This document shows positions 1-6,818 of a DNA stretch of 64,000 nucleotides, one piece after another. The notes under the pieces were generated by a model. That model was not told where the DNA came from. It did no database searches and saw only the letters and a program-made list of their open reading frames with translations. A program made the position numbers and the translations under genes. Origin of the DNA: Burkholderiales bacterium (GTDB lineage Bacteria > Pseudomonadota > Gammaproteobacteria > Burkholderiales > UBA11063); contig JAJFBE010000002.1 in NCBI GenBank assembly GCA_020697255.1, positions 346,812-410,811 of the forward strand, read 5' to 3'. The number at the start of each line of letters is the position of its first letter. Within the stretch, counting starts at the first letter, position 1.

Positions 1-507
1 TAACTGACTAATCCATTTTTTGGCAAACTGGGTATTACTGCTACTAAGTGTAATAGCGGTTGGCAGCCCCTGTGCAACCTCATTCGCAAAAGACGGCCCT
101 AAGAGCGCACCAATATTTTCAAATTTACCAAATGTTTCTCTAGCAATTTCATGTGGAAATAATCCACTACCAACTTCCAGGCCTTTACATACCCAGATTA
201 TATCGGGTAATTTATCATTATATCTTGATTTAATCTGCAAGAACATGTCGCGTAACCCAGAGAGGGGAGTAGCAATAAGCACCAAATCACTTCCCTGAAG
301 TGCCAGATCAAGATTAGAAGTAGCTTGTATACTATCCGGAAACTTAATTTCCAACGGAAGATAACCGACATTGCTCTTACTTGCTAAAATATTTTTAATC
401 TGATCTTTATCACGCCCCCATAAGGTGACATGCATAACATGATTTAGGGCAATCGCTAATGCTGAGCCCCAGGAACCTGCACCCAGTACACAAACCTTAT
501 ACTGCAT
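1..507 (-). CDS. gpsA: Glycerol-3-phosphate dehydrogenase [NAD(P)+], N-terminal part
   Basis: Reading the minus strand from the ATG at 507 gives 169 codons that run off the window edge, so the C-terminal half is missing here. The protein opens with a Rossmann nucleotide-binding loop, GAGSWGSALA, right after the first strand, and later has WVCKGLE and LLGPSFA, all typical of GpsA. The family reduces dihydroxyacetone phosphate to sn-glycerol-3-phosphate in the cytosol for phospholipid synthesis. The start lies 2 nt after the secB stop, so the two genes are surely one transcript; secB-gpsA is a common proteobacterial pair. The substrate-binding lysine of the C-terminal domain cannot be checked. 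Confidence 0.95.
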   Translation of the reverse strand, partial: MQYKVCVLGAGSWGSALAIALNHVMHVTLWGRDKDQIKNILASKSNVGYLPLEIKFPDSIQATSNLDLALQGSDLVLIATPLSGLRDMFLQIKSRYNDKLPDIIWVCKGLEVGSGLFPHEIARETFGKFENIGALLGPSFANEVAQGLPTAITLSSSNTQFAKKWISQL

Positions 508-509
508 TG

Positions 510-995
510 TTAATTAATTGTATTAGTTGCCGGAGCCGCGTGTTGCGCTTGTTGTTTTTGTTGATACAAGTACGCAAAATTTACCGGAGCTAAAATAACC
601 GGTGCAAAACCGGCCCGATTTGTTAAATCACTAACAGCTTCGCGCAGGTACGGAAATAAAATGTTCGGACATTCAATGTTATGCAGTAATTCAAACTGAT
701 CTTGTGGAATATTACGCATCTGGAAAATACCAACCTGGTCAATTTCGATCAAAAACATCTGTTCAGTACCAATTTTTGCATTTATAACTGCATGTAAAAC
801 AGTCTGGAAAATACCTTCATCAATTTTTTCACTATTAAAGCTTAAATTCAATTCGATATTTGGCTGATCACGATTAAGAAAAATCTTTGGTGCATGAGGC
901 AGTTCCATAGACAAATCTTTTATGTAAATTTTGTCGATGCTAAATACCGGCTGATTATTTGTTTGATTATTGTTCGACGTGTTTGACTCACTCAT
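510..995 (-). CDS. secB: Protein-export chaperone SecB
   Basis: The 161-residue product is full length for SecB (about 150-170). After a short polar Ser/Asn/Gln-rich N-terminus it has the typical FSIDKIYIKDLS strand and the LPHAPKIFL segment, and later the conserved IECPNILFPYLREAVSDL block, followed by a proline-rich FAPVILAPVNFAYLY stretch. SecB is a cytosolic homotetramer that keeps preproteins unfolded and hands them to SecA. The ATG at 995 is preceded by AAGGA at good spacing. The gene is followed 2 nt later by gpsA. Assignment is firm and nothing looks damaged. Confidence 0.96.
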   Translation of the reverse strand: MSESNTSNNNQTNNQPVFSIDKIYIKDLSMELPHAPKIFLNRDQPNIELNLSFNSEKIDEGIFQTVLHAVINAKIGTEQMFLIEIDQVGIFQMRNIPQDQFELLHNIECPNILFPYLREAVSDLTNRAGFAPVILAPVNFAYLYQQKQQAQHAAPATNTIN

Positions 996-1058
996 TGTAG
1001 ATCCTTCAATTAAAATTAACTGGTCATTTTAACATAAGTGATGAGTGTATTTAATAAA

Positions 1059-1082
1059 AAATGCGCCAGTTGGGGCGCATTT
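1059..1082 (-). terminator. Intrinsic terminator of the lipoprotein gene
   Basis: A perfect 9-bp stem (aaatgcgcc / ggcgcattt) with a 6-nt loop lies 10 nt beyond the stop of the lipoprotein gene at 1092. On the minus strand it is followed by TTTTTATT, giving a classic intrinsic terminator. It separates that gene from secB-gpsA downstream. Confidence 0.85.
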
Positions 1083-1091
1083 CAGGATTTA

Positions 1092-2180
1092 TTAATACCA
1101 GCCAGGAGGGATAGCTGCTACATAACCATTAAGTCCGGCTACCCCAGGCATTTGGTAAACACCTAACAGAAAGTTTTTATACACCGTGTCTGCAGTCGTA
1201 GTAGTAGAACCAGGATACCAAACATTAAACCACGTGCCACTATTGAAACCCCCAGCCGCAGTACGTTGTATATTTACAAAAGCGGTATATATAACCCCGG
1301 ATTGCGCACCTGAAGCTGCAAGATTATACCCACCATGCTCATCACTGGTAATACCTTCAAAATGCGTTATTATAGCAGGCTGGTTATTAAAAGTATAAGG
1401 TGTCCAATTGCTAAAGGCTTGTGTACTAGAATCATAATCTACAATAAAACCATTAGCTGCCTGGTCAGTTGCCTGACCAAACCCACCCACTATAGTATAA
1501 CTTGTGCCACCGTTATACCATATACCATAAGCAGATGTATACCTGACCGCATTTCCCGGATATACAAGAGCAGAATATGTATTTGTATTTATATTATAAA
1601 TAAAACCATTTCCTGCAGTACTTGGTGTTTCATAATTCCCGACAACTAACCCACCCATGATACTATGAGGAATAGTGTTATTAACAGTCTGTCCATTTGC
1701 AAGAGATGGCGGTATTGTTAATGTTGTCCACGAAATGCCATCATCCGGAATCGGACCATTATATAAGAAACCAAAATTATGGGTTGACCCGGTTTGGGCT
1801 GTCACATAAGAACCTACCAACATTACATTATTATTGTTTCCATTATCAGCACTATAGACATTTGTACCGGCATTGGTTGCACTACTGCTACTAGGGTAAT
1901 TATATACAGAGTAAGTTCCGCCGCCACCTATTGGACCTACATATAAAGTACCATTATTTTGTCCATTGGCTGAATAGCTGCCAGTGATATAAACATTTGA
2001 ACTCGTGCCTACCTGACGTATTCCGGTTAAACCAGTTGAACCACCGGTAGGCAATGCTCCGCTGTAATTTAGGGTTTGATATTGTATACTTGCAGTATTT
2101 GACGACCCGCTACCAGTACTACAAGAAATAATTGTCGCTGACAATGCTGATAAAACTAAGCAAACTTTTGAAGTTTTCAT
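1092..2180 (-). CDS. Predicted lipoprotein with repeated GF-Y segments (HAF-like)
   Basis: The 362-residue protein starts with a lipoprotein signal whose lipobox ends IISC at Cys20, followed by a Ser/Gly/Asn-rich linker, so it should be lipidated and exported. The rest is rich in Gly, Asn, Thr and Tyr and contains repeated units ending in short aromatic strands: GTLYVGPI, FGFLYNGPI, NGFIYNINTN, NGFIVDYDS. This spacing and the G-F-[LI]-Y cores recall HAF-type extracellular repeats or beta-propeller blades; that comparison is mine and not proven. AAGGG sits upstream of the ATG at 2180, and a terminator follows. It stands alone as a transcription unit. The substrate or role is unknown. Confidence 0.75.
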   Translation of the reverse strand: MKTSKVCLVLSALSATIISCSTGSGSSNTASIQYQTLNYSGALPTGGSTGLTGIRQVGTSSNVYITGSYSANGQNNGTLYVGPIGGGGTYSVYNYPSSSSATNAGTNVYSADNGNNNNVMLVGSYVTAQTGSTHNFGFLYNGPIPDDGISWTTLTIPPSLANGQTVNNTIPHSIMGGLVVGNYETPSTAGNGFIYNINTNTYSALVYPGNAVRYTSAYGIWYNGGTSYTIVGGFGQATDQAANGFIVDYDSSTQAFSNWTPYTFNNQPAIITHFEGITSDEHGGYNLAASGAQSGVIYTAFVNIQRTAAGGFNSGTWFNVWYPGSTTTTADTVYKNFLLGVYQMPGVAGLNGYVAAIPPGWY

Positions 2181-2298
2181 ATATTTACCCTTAAGAATAA
2201 TTAAATTTAAAATAAGCTCTTTTTAATATGAACTCATATTAAGATTTAATCAAACCAGCTGCGCCGGGCAGATTATAGCATATACATAAACTATATAT

Positions 2299-2481
2299 AA
2301 ATATGCTTCCAAATTTAGTAATATAATTTTTTTTACCAGTATGGTTTAATATCTACCTGAGCATTCATTTATATTTAAATGATTATATCCGTGAGGGCTT
2401 GTTTCCAATAAAGCATGGCTTACCGTGCTTTATAGAATGTCATTATTTTATTAGTGATAAAAACCCTCACGAATATAATTA
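2299..2481 (+). ncRNA. Tandem structured element, copy 1 (putative small RNA)
   Basis: First copy of an approximately 180-bp tandem repeat in a gene-free stretch. It contains an extended -10-like motif (TGG then TTTAAT at 2345-2350), then a long-range stem cgtgaggg (2390-2397) with ccctcacg (2464-2471), extended outward after one mismatch by attatat/atataat. Inside it is a hairpin, taaagcatgg with ccgtgcttta. Copy 2 (2508-2684) changes bases on both sides of these stems in a way that keeps pairing. G:U pairs work only if the + strand is the RNA. No ORF fits. It could instead be a structured DNA repeat of a mobile element; no family was recognised. Confidence 0.45.
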
Positions 2482-2507
2482 TCATGTATAAGATCACTGT
2501 TTTTAAA

Positions 2508-2684
2508 AATATACCTCCAGATTTAGTAGTTTAATTTTTCTTCTAAATATGGTTTAATATTTACCTGAGGACGCTATTTGAGTGATTATATCCGTGAAGG
2601 CTTGCTTCTCCTAAAGCATGTTTAACGTGTTTTACTGAATGTCATTATTTTTTGTAGTGACCAAAAACCTTCACGAATGTAATT
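2508..2684 (+). ncRNA. Tandem structured element, copy 2 (putative small RNA)
   Basis: Second copy of the element at 2299-2481, starting 27 bp after it. The promoter-like motif TGGTTTAATAT is kept, as are the outer stem (cgtgaagg with ccttcacg, G-C replaced by A-U), the flanking attatat/atgtaat pairing with one U:G, and the inner hairpin (taaagcatgt with acgtgtttta, one G-C replaced by U-A and one by G:U). The loop sequence gaatgtcattattt is nearly unchanged, which makes it the best-conserved unpaired segment. No U-run follows the structure, so the 3' end is uncertain. Confidence 0.45.
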
Positions 2685-2795
2685 ACTCTATAGACTATAT
2701 GCCAAATAGGACTATTATTTCCCAGATACAATATCCGCTACAGCCTCACCAATTGATTCCAATACTAGGCAAAACTTTCGGTATACTTATTAGAT

Positions 2796-3152
2796 TTAGT
2801 TAACTCTTACTTTAGTTAATTCAGCAATTTCAAGTTCTTTTGTCGGCGCCATGGTAGATCTATATAAAACAAATGGTACAGCTGTTGCAAATACTATACT
2901 ATAAACAATTGTGCCAGTTAAATTATTAAAATAAAGGTCAAAAATATAGCTTGCAACTATATGTATTATCATATTAATTATGAAGCCGGATATCTGTTTT
3001 TTTCCAGCTCTTCGCCCCCATAATAAGAGAGCAAAAACCAATGACACTAATCCGTAAGGATCAAACATCGCTGCAATTACATAACCCCATTTAGATATGC
3101 GATTGAGTTTTTTATTTTTCTCTATTTTATGTGTTAGTAGTACATTTTCCAT
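2796..3152 (-). CDS. Small membrane protein of unknown function
   Basis: This ORF encodes 118 residues with a short basic, polar N-terminus (KIEKNKKLNR) and about three hydrophobic spans: a VIAAMFDPYGLVSLVFALLL region, FIINMIIHIVASYIF, and IVYSIVFATAVPFVLY. The C-terminus is short and charged. An inner-membrane location is therefore likely. I do not recognise the family. It is a single gene between the tandem RNA element and the MerR/beta-lactamase locus, and its composition matches its neighbours. Confidence 0.55.
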   Translation of the reverse strand: MENVLLTHKIEKNKKLNRISKWGYVIAAMFDPYGLVSLVFALLLWGRRAGKKQISGFIINMIIHIVASYIFDLYFNNLTGTIVYSIVFATAVPFVLYRSTMAPTKELEIAELTKVRVN

Positions 3153-3241
3153 TAAGATATAACTTTTTTCATGATTAATTTTATGCTTTATTATAGCACG
3201 AAAAAAACTTTAAAAATTATCCTTTATGGTTTAATTATAGC

Positions 3242-3278
3242 CCCCGGTCATACACATATGTGGAAAACCGGGAATGAC
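3242..3278. repeat. Degenerate GTCATTCCCG dispersed repeat, copy A
   Basis: The segment contains cccggt and, 20 nt on, accgggaatgaca. Read on the other strand it starts tgtcattcccggtt, which matches the intergenic copies at 25318 and 26671. It belongs to a family of short palindromic intergenic repeats with GTCATTCCCG at one end. It lies between the membrane-protein start and the MerR stop. Confidence 0.5.
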
Positions 3279-3335
3279 AAAGGCATAGGTTTCCCGTCAA
3301 ACGAGGAATAACACAGATGCCAGAAACGATTAATG

Positions 3336-4091
3336 CTACTTTTGGCTATTAAACATTATACCAATAGCCTGGTTTAGAAAAAGAACTATTTCTTTTTCAT
3401 AGCCGGGAATAAATCCTTCCGGGATATCACCGGATTTCATTAAATTCCACATCTTGCCTTTTAGACCTTCATTGCCTTCGTACTGGCTATTCGCACTATT
3501 CATAACAATGCGTGCTAATTCTTGTACCTGTGGATCTGAAGGTGGTAAATACATCAGCGATTTTGCATCCGCAAAGATTTTTTTCCAAAGAGCTGCATTT
3601 TCTTCATTGTTTTGGGTTGCTGTCATCTCACCAAAAAATGCCAAATCCGCATCCGTAAAATTGCGTTTTATCCAATCTTGATAAGCACTATCTTGTTTCA
3701 TTTTTAATACCTCTAAAATTTTAGCCATAACTTCCCAATTCGGCTCACCTTTGTCTGCCTTATACCAAGTTATGCTGTGATTAATTAACATTACGCTATC
3801 TTGCATTTTCTTTATACTTTCTTGTAATATTTTTGCTTGCAAATTCAACGAACTTAACCAATCAAATTTATTATCCTTTAATACAGTCTTAATCTGGTTT
3901 AGATTAAAACCAATATATTTAAGTATATTTATTTTTTGCAAAATAAGCATCTCATTTTTGGAGTAAAAACGGTAACCAACATCACTTTTATGATGAGGTT
4001 TTAAAACATCTTGTTCATCATAATACTGTAATGTACGCACAGTAACACCAGTTAATTTACTGAAATTTTTTACAGTTAAATATTGTTCCAT
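3336..4091 (-). CDS. MerR-family regulator with TipAS-like effector domain
   Basis: The chosen ATG at 4091 is preceded by GGAGG at ideal spacing and gives 251 residues. The N-terminal 70 residues are a MerR winged helix-turn-helix (LTVKNFSKLTGVTVRTLQYY, then YRFYSKNE), followed by a long helix for dimerisation. The C-terminal half (WIKRNF, then NEENAALWKKI and GYEKEIVLFLNQAIGIMF) resembles the TipAS ligand-binding domain of drug-sensing regulators such as Mta and TipA. It lies 75 bp downstream of the beta-lactamase in the same direction but has its own 19-bp-spacer promoter, so it probably regulates itself. The ligand is unknown. Confidence 0.88.
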   Translation of the reverse strand: MEQYLTVKNFSKLTGVTVRTLQYYDEQDVLKPHHKSDVGYRFYSKNEMLILQKINILKYIGFNLNQIKTVLKDNKFDWLSSLNLQAKILQESIKKMQDSVMLINHSITWYKADKGEPNWEVMAKILEVLKMKQDSAYQDWIKRNFTDADLAFFGEMTATQNNEENAALWKKIFADAKSLMYLPPSDPQVQELARIVMNSANSQYEGNEGLKGKMWNLMKSGDIPEGFIPGYEKEIVLFLNQAIGIMFNSQK

Positions 4092-4108
4092 TTTTCCTCC
4101 AGATAGAT

Positions 4109-4139
4109 AATGTAAATCATCACGTAACGTTAGAGTCAA
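4109..4139 (-). promoter_or_regulatory. MerR-type promoter/operator with 19-bp spacer
   Basis: On the minus strand TTGACT (4134-4139) and TACATT (4109-4114) are 19 bp apart. This is the over-long spacing that MerR activators correct by twisting DNA. The spacer holds the dyad ACGTTACGT, close to the operators described for Mta-like drug regulators. The hexamers lie 18 bp upstream of the regulator ATG, which suggests autoactivation. Confidence 0.7.
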
Positions 4140-4166
4140 GAGGTAATAATACTTTCCTAAAAATAA

Positions 4167-5087
4167 TCATTCATATAATTCTTTAAAACAACTGCTGTGT
4201 TTGGCAAATTCATCAAAAATAATGCCAGTTGCAGAAGCCAGGATTTCTTCACGCCTTTTGGCATCTTTTTTGTTTTGTGCTGTATAAATAGCTAGTACAA
4301 CCGGCTTGCAGCCCGGTGCCCAGGCAATCCCAATGTCATTAGCAACCCCATAATCACCGCTCCCGGTCTTATCTGCAACCGCCCACAGCGGCGGTGTACC
4401 AGCACGAATGCGTTTACCACTGGTAACGCTATTTCTCATCCAGGTAACTAACAGTTTCTTATTTGGCTCCGATAAGACATTACCCAGCATTATTTTTTGT
4501 ACACTAATTGCCATATCTTTTGGCGTAGCAGTATCCCGCTCATCTTTTGGGTTTGAGTTTAACTCCCCTTCGTAATGCTCTATATTAAATGACTTATTAC
4601 CAATTGAATTAGCAAAGTTTGTTACAAATTTTGGGCCGCCAAATCTTTTCATAATCAGGTTCATAGCTGGATTGTCTGTATACGTTACAGAAGCCTCCCC
4701 CATTGCTTCAAGCGTCATACCCTGATTTAAATATTTTCCACTAACTGGATGCCAATACACCAAATCTTTTTTTGTATAATGAATATTTTCCTGGAGCAAT
4801 GCGGGATTGCTTTCGCTTTGTTTTAACAAAGCAGCAACACCCATCATTTTAAGTGTGCTTTGTACCGGAAACTTTTCATTATCCCGATAGGCAATGACTT
4901 CATTATTATTGGTATTAATTGCATAAATACCAATTTTGCCATCAAAACTTGTTTCAAGCTTTGCCAGTTTTTCCCGGACAAGATTTGGCCTATCAGTGCT
5001 GACTGTAGGTAAGTTGGCAGCATTAGTAAAAAATACTGCAAAAATAATTGTGGTTAAAAATAATTTTCTAATTATGGAAGACTTCAT
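4167..5087 (-). CDS. Class A beta-lactamase with TDN in place of SDN
   Basis: The start at 5087 gives 306 residues with a signal peptide (basic MKSSIIRK then a hydrophobic core ending near NAA), so it is a periplasmic enzyme. Class A landmarks are present in order: STLK with the nucleophile Ser77, EGELN with the general base Glu173, the ERDTATP block and KTGSG at 240-244. The SDN loop reads TDN (Thr137, codon at 4677-4679); the Ser at this place normally shuttles a proton to the leaving nitrogen. An upstream in-frame start would add 27 residues before the signal peptide and is unlikely. The gene lies between two MerR/TipAS regulators. Hydrolysis of beta-lactams is expected from the fold, but the Thr makes the spectrum uncertain. 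Confidence 0.92.
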   Translation of the reverse strand: MKSSIIRKLFLTTIIFAVFFTNAANLPTVSTDRPNLVREKLAKLETSFDGKIGIYAINTNNNEVIAYRDNEKFPVQSTLKMMGVAALLKQSESNPALLQENIHYTKKDLVYWHPVSGKYLNQGMTLEAMGEASVTYTDNPAMNLIMKRFGGPKFVTNFANSIGNKSFNIEHYEGELNSNPKDERDTATPKDMAISVQKIMLGNVLSEPNKKLLVTWMRNSVTSGKRIRAGTPPLWAVADKTGSGDYGVANDIGIAWAPGCKPVVLAIYTAQNKKDAKRREEILASATGIIFDEFAKHSSCFKELYE

Positions 5088-5126
5088 ATATATTTCTTTT
5101 GAAAAATAAGTAACTTGTTCAGCTAT

Positions 5127-5188
5127 AAAATGGCAATTGAGTTGCCATTTTTGCTGGAAATTTGGCATTAACGTTGCCGTTTTTCTAA
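5127..5188. repeat. Double-hairpin repeat, copy 1, in the beta-lactamase leader
   Basis: This element has a 9-bp hairpin, aaatggcaa with ttgccattt, followed at once by a second imperfect one built on tggaaa and tggca. A second copy lies at 10188-10248. Here it falls between the likely beta-lactamase promoter and its ATG. Read on the minus strand the first hairpin is followed by TTTTAT, so it could act as an attenuator in the leader. Confidence 0.6.
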
Positions 5189-5255
5189 TATTGGCAGTTT
5201 ATGCTGCTTTACATTCAATTTGGAAATTAGTAGCTTTCACTAACGGCTTGCTTGT

Positions 5256-5261
5256 ATTATA
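5256..5261 (-). promoter_or_regulatory. Possible -10 element of the beta-lactamase gene
   Basis: On the minus strand a perfect TATAAT is preceded by GCGG. No good -35 lies at 16-18 bp; a TTGACA occurs only 11 bp upstream. Use of this -10 would give a leader of about 160 nt that contains the double-hairpin repeat. This is a weak, sequence-only call. Confidence 0.35.
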
Positions 5262-5554
5262 CCGCATACCTATGTCAAAGCGAGATGTATATACTTGAAC
5301 TATTTTCTTACAGCGCGAATGATAGGTTTTCTTAAACCAAAAATCATCATCAGTAGTTATTTAAGCAGCAATTATTTCCGTGGATAATCTCACGGTATTA
5401 AAATTGTATAAAATTAAAATTAATTTGTGTATAATCTAGCGATCTTAAAAATAAAATATCATTTATCCAATAAAAATTCAAAAAATATCTAAAAGTATAT
5501 CGCTTATGAAGCAACCTAAAAGGTTACGACTACCAAAATATTTTAAAATAGCGC

Positions 5555-5585
5555 TTGACTCTCAAGTTGCTTGATACTTTACAAT
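5555..5585 (+). promoter_or_regulatory. MerR-type promoter/operator with 19-bp spacer
   Basis: TTGACT (5555-5560) and TACAAT (5580-5585) are separated by exactly 19 bp. The spacer contains the inverted repeat TCAAG-ttg-CTTGA. This is the layout of MerR-activated promoters. The regulator ATG follows 38 bp downstream, so it is probably the self-controlled promoter of that gene. It resembles the promoter at 4109-4139, but the inner dyad differs, so the two regulators should have separate operators. Confidence 0.72.
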
Positions 5586-5623
5586 TCTGTATTGTGAACT
5601 ATGATGCTATTTGGAGCAAATTT

Positions 5624-6385
5624 ATGAAATATACAGTAAACAAATTATCTAAGCTCTCAGGAGTTAGTATCAGTGCCATTCGTTTCTATGATGAAATTGG
5701 ATTATTAAAACCAACATGTCGTGGGGAAAATGGATATAGATATTATGAACAGGAGCAACTCTTTTTGTTACAACAGATTCTTTTTTTCAGAGAATTAGGA
5801 TTTCAATTAAGCGATATACAAAAAATCATTGGAAGTAATGATTTTGATAAAGTTGCAGCTCTTGGTTCACACAAGAGAGTACTGCTCCAAAATATTAAAC
5901 GTACTAAGGAGTTAGTAAATACAATTAATAAAACAATTTTATATTTAAAAGGAAAAACTACCATGAAAAATGAAGAGCTTTATTATGGATTTAATTCAGA
6001 AAAACAGGCATCCTATGAAAAATACTTAATTGATATCAGTAAGGTCAGCCCAGATGTTATCTATGAAAGTAAGGAAAAGATTAAAAATTGGAAGAAAGCA
6101 GACTGGGATAGATGTCATAGTGAGGGTGATAAGTTAAACAAAGAATTTGCCGTTGCTATTGAAAATGATTTAGACCCAGCGTCAGAAACAGTTCAACAAC
6201 TTGTAAAAAGGCACTATGAGTGGATTAAAAATTTCTGGACTCCTACAAAACATACTTATATAGGACTAAGCAACTTGTATTCTGAGCATGAAGACTTTAA
6301 GAAATTTTATGAGCGCTATAATTCACATATGATTGAGTTCTTAGTAAAAGCAATAAAAATATTTGCTGAAGAGAATCTATCGTAA
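5624..6385 (+). CDS. MerR-family regulator with TipAS-like effector domain
   Basis: The ATG at 5624 has GGAG 7 nt upstream and gives 253 residues; a longer reading would start inside the promoter. The N-terminus is a MerR helix-turn-helix (VNKLSKLSGVSISAIRFYDE, then YRYYEQE). The C-terminal part, with WKKADWDRCHSEG and KRHYEWIKNFWTPTKHTYIG, fits a TipAS effector-binding domain, including the typical HYEWI helix. It is transcribed divergently from the beta-lactamase across about 540 bp, and its own 19-bp-spacer promoter overlaps that region. It is only distantly similar to the MerR protein at 3336-4091, so it is not a recent duplicate. The signal sensed is unknown. Confidence 0.88.
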   Translation: MKYTVNKLSKLSGVSISAIRFYDEIGLLKPTCRGENGYRYYEQEQLFLLQQILFFRELGFQLSDIQKIIGSNDFDKVAALGSHKRVLLQNIKRTKELVNTINKTILYLKGKTTMKNEELYYGFNSEKQASYEKYLIDISKVSPDVIYESKEKIKNWKKADWDRCHSEGDKLNKEFAVAIENDLDPASETVQQLVKRHYEWIKNFWTPTKHTYIGLSNLYSEHEDFKKFYERYNSHMIEFLVKAIKIFAEENLS

Positions 6386-6818
6386 CTTTTATATGTTGGT
6401 TGGTTATCTATATCAACCAGCATATTTAAAGTAATAACTTTAATACAGGACAGATCTAGTTACCAGATCAGGCTTTTTCAACAGCTCCGGTCATTTGATA
6501 AGAAACATCGACCTACTACAAAAATTCAATATAACTAATATGGTATAATTCATATATAATATATTAAATATTTGCTATCCCACTTTGAATGAGTTAAACT
6601 CTTGTAAGATGATTTTGTTGTCATTATTAATTTCCTTTACAATTGCTGTCAAGCACTGTAAAGTTTACAACACCATCTTCTATCCTGTCTATACTAAATA
6701 ATAATAGGCAAAGCCTTATTGAGTCCACTAGTCAAACTAGTGGGTTACCTATCAATAATTAATGTTATAATCGGAACATATGGTTCAATTATAAATAACT
6801 ATCAAAGGTATCTCAAAG
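6386..6818. other. Gene-free stretch with several hairpins
   Basis: No coding region is seen in these 433 bp. They contain a ccactag-tcaaa-ctagtgg hairpin near 6724-6741, an aataggc/gccttatt hairpin just before it, and a tttaca...tgtaaa dyad near 6649-6668. A TGGTTCAAT motif at 6781-6789, 30 bp before the peptidase ATG, is a possible extended -10 for that gene. Confidence 0.4.

Noticed and set aside
20..298. Open + strand frame with a signal-peptide-like start.
   Set aside because: It lies opposite gpsA, which has a strong family match on the other strand.
5378..5395. ccgtg-gataatct-cacgg hairpin between the lactamase and the second MerR gene.
   Set aside because: Only five base pairs and no T-run; it resembles the tandem RNA outer stem by its ccgtg alone, which is too short to count.
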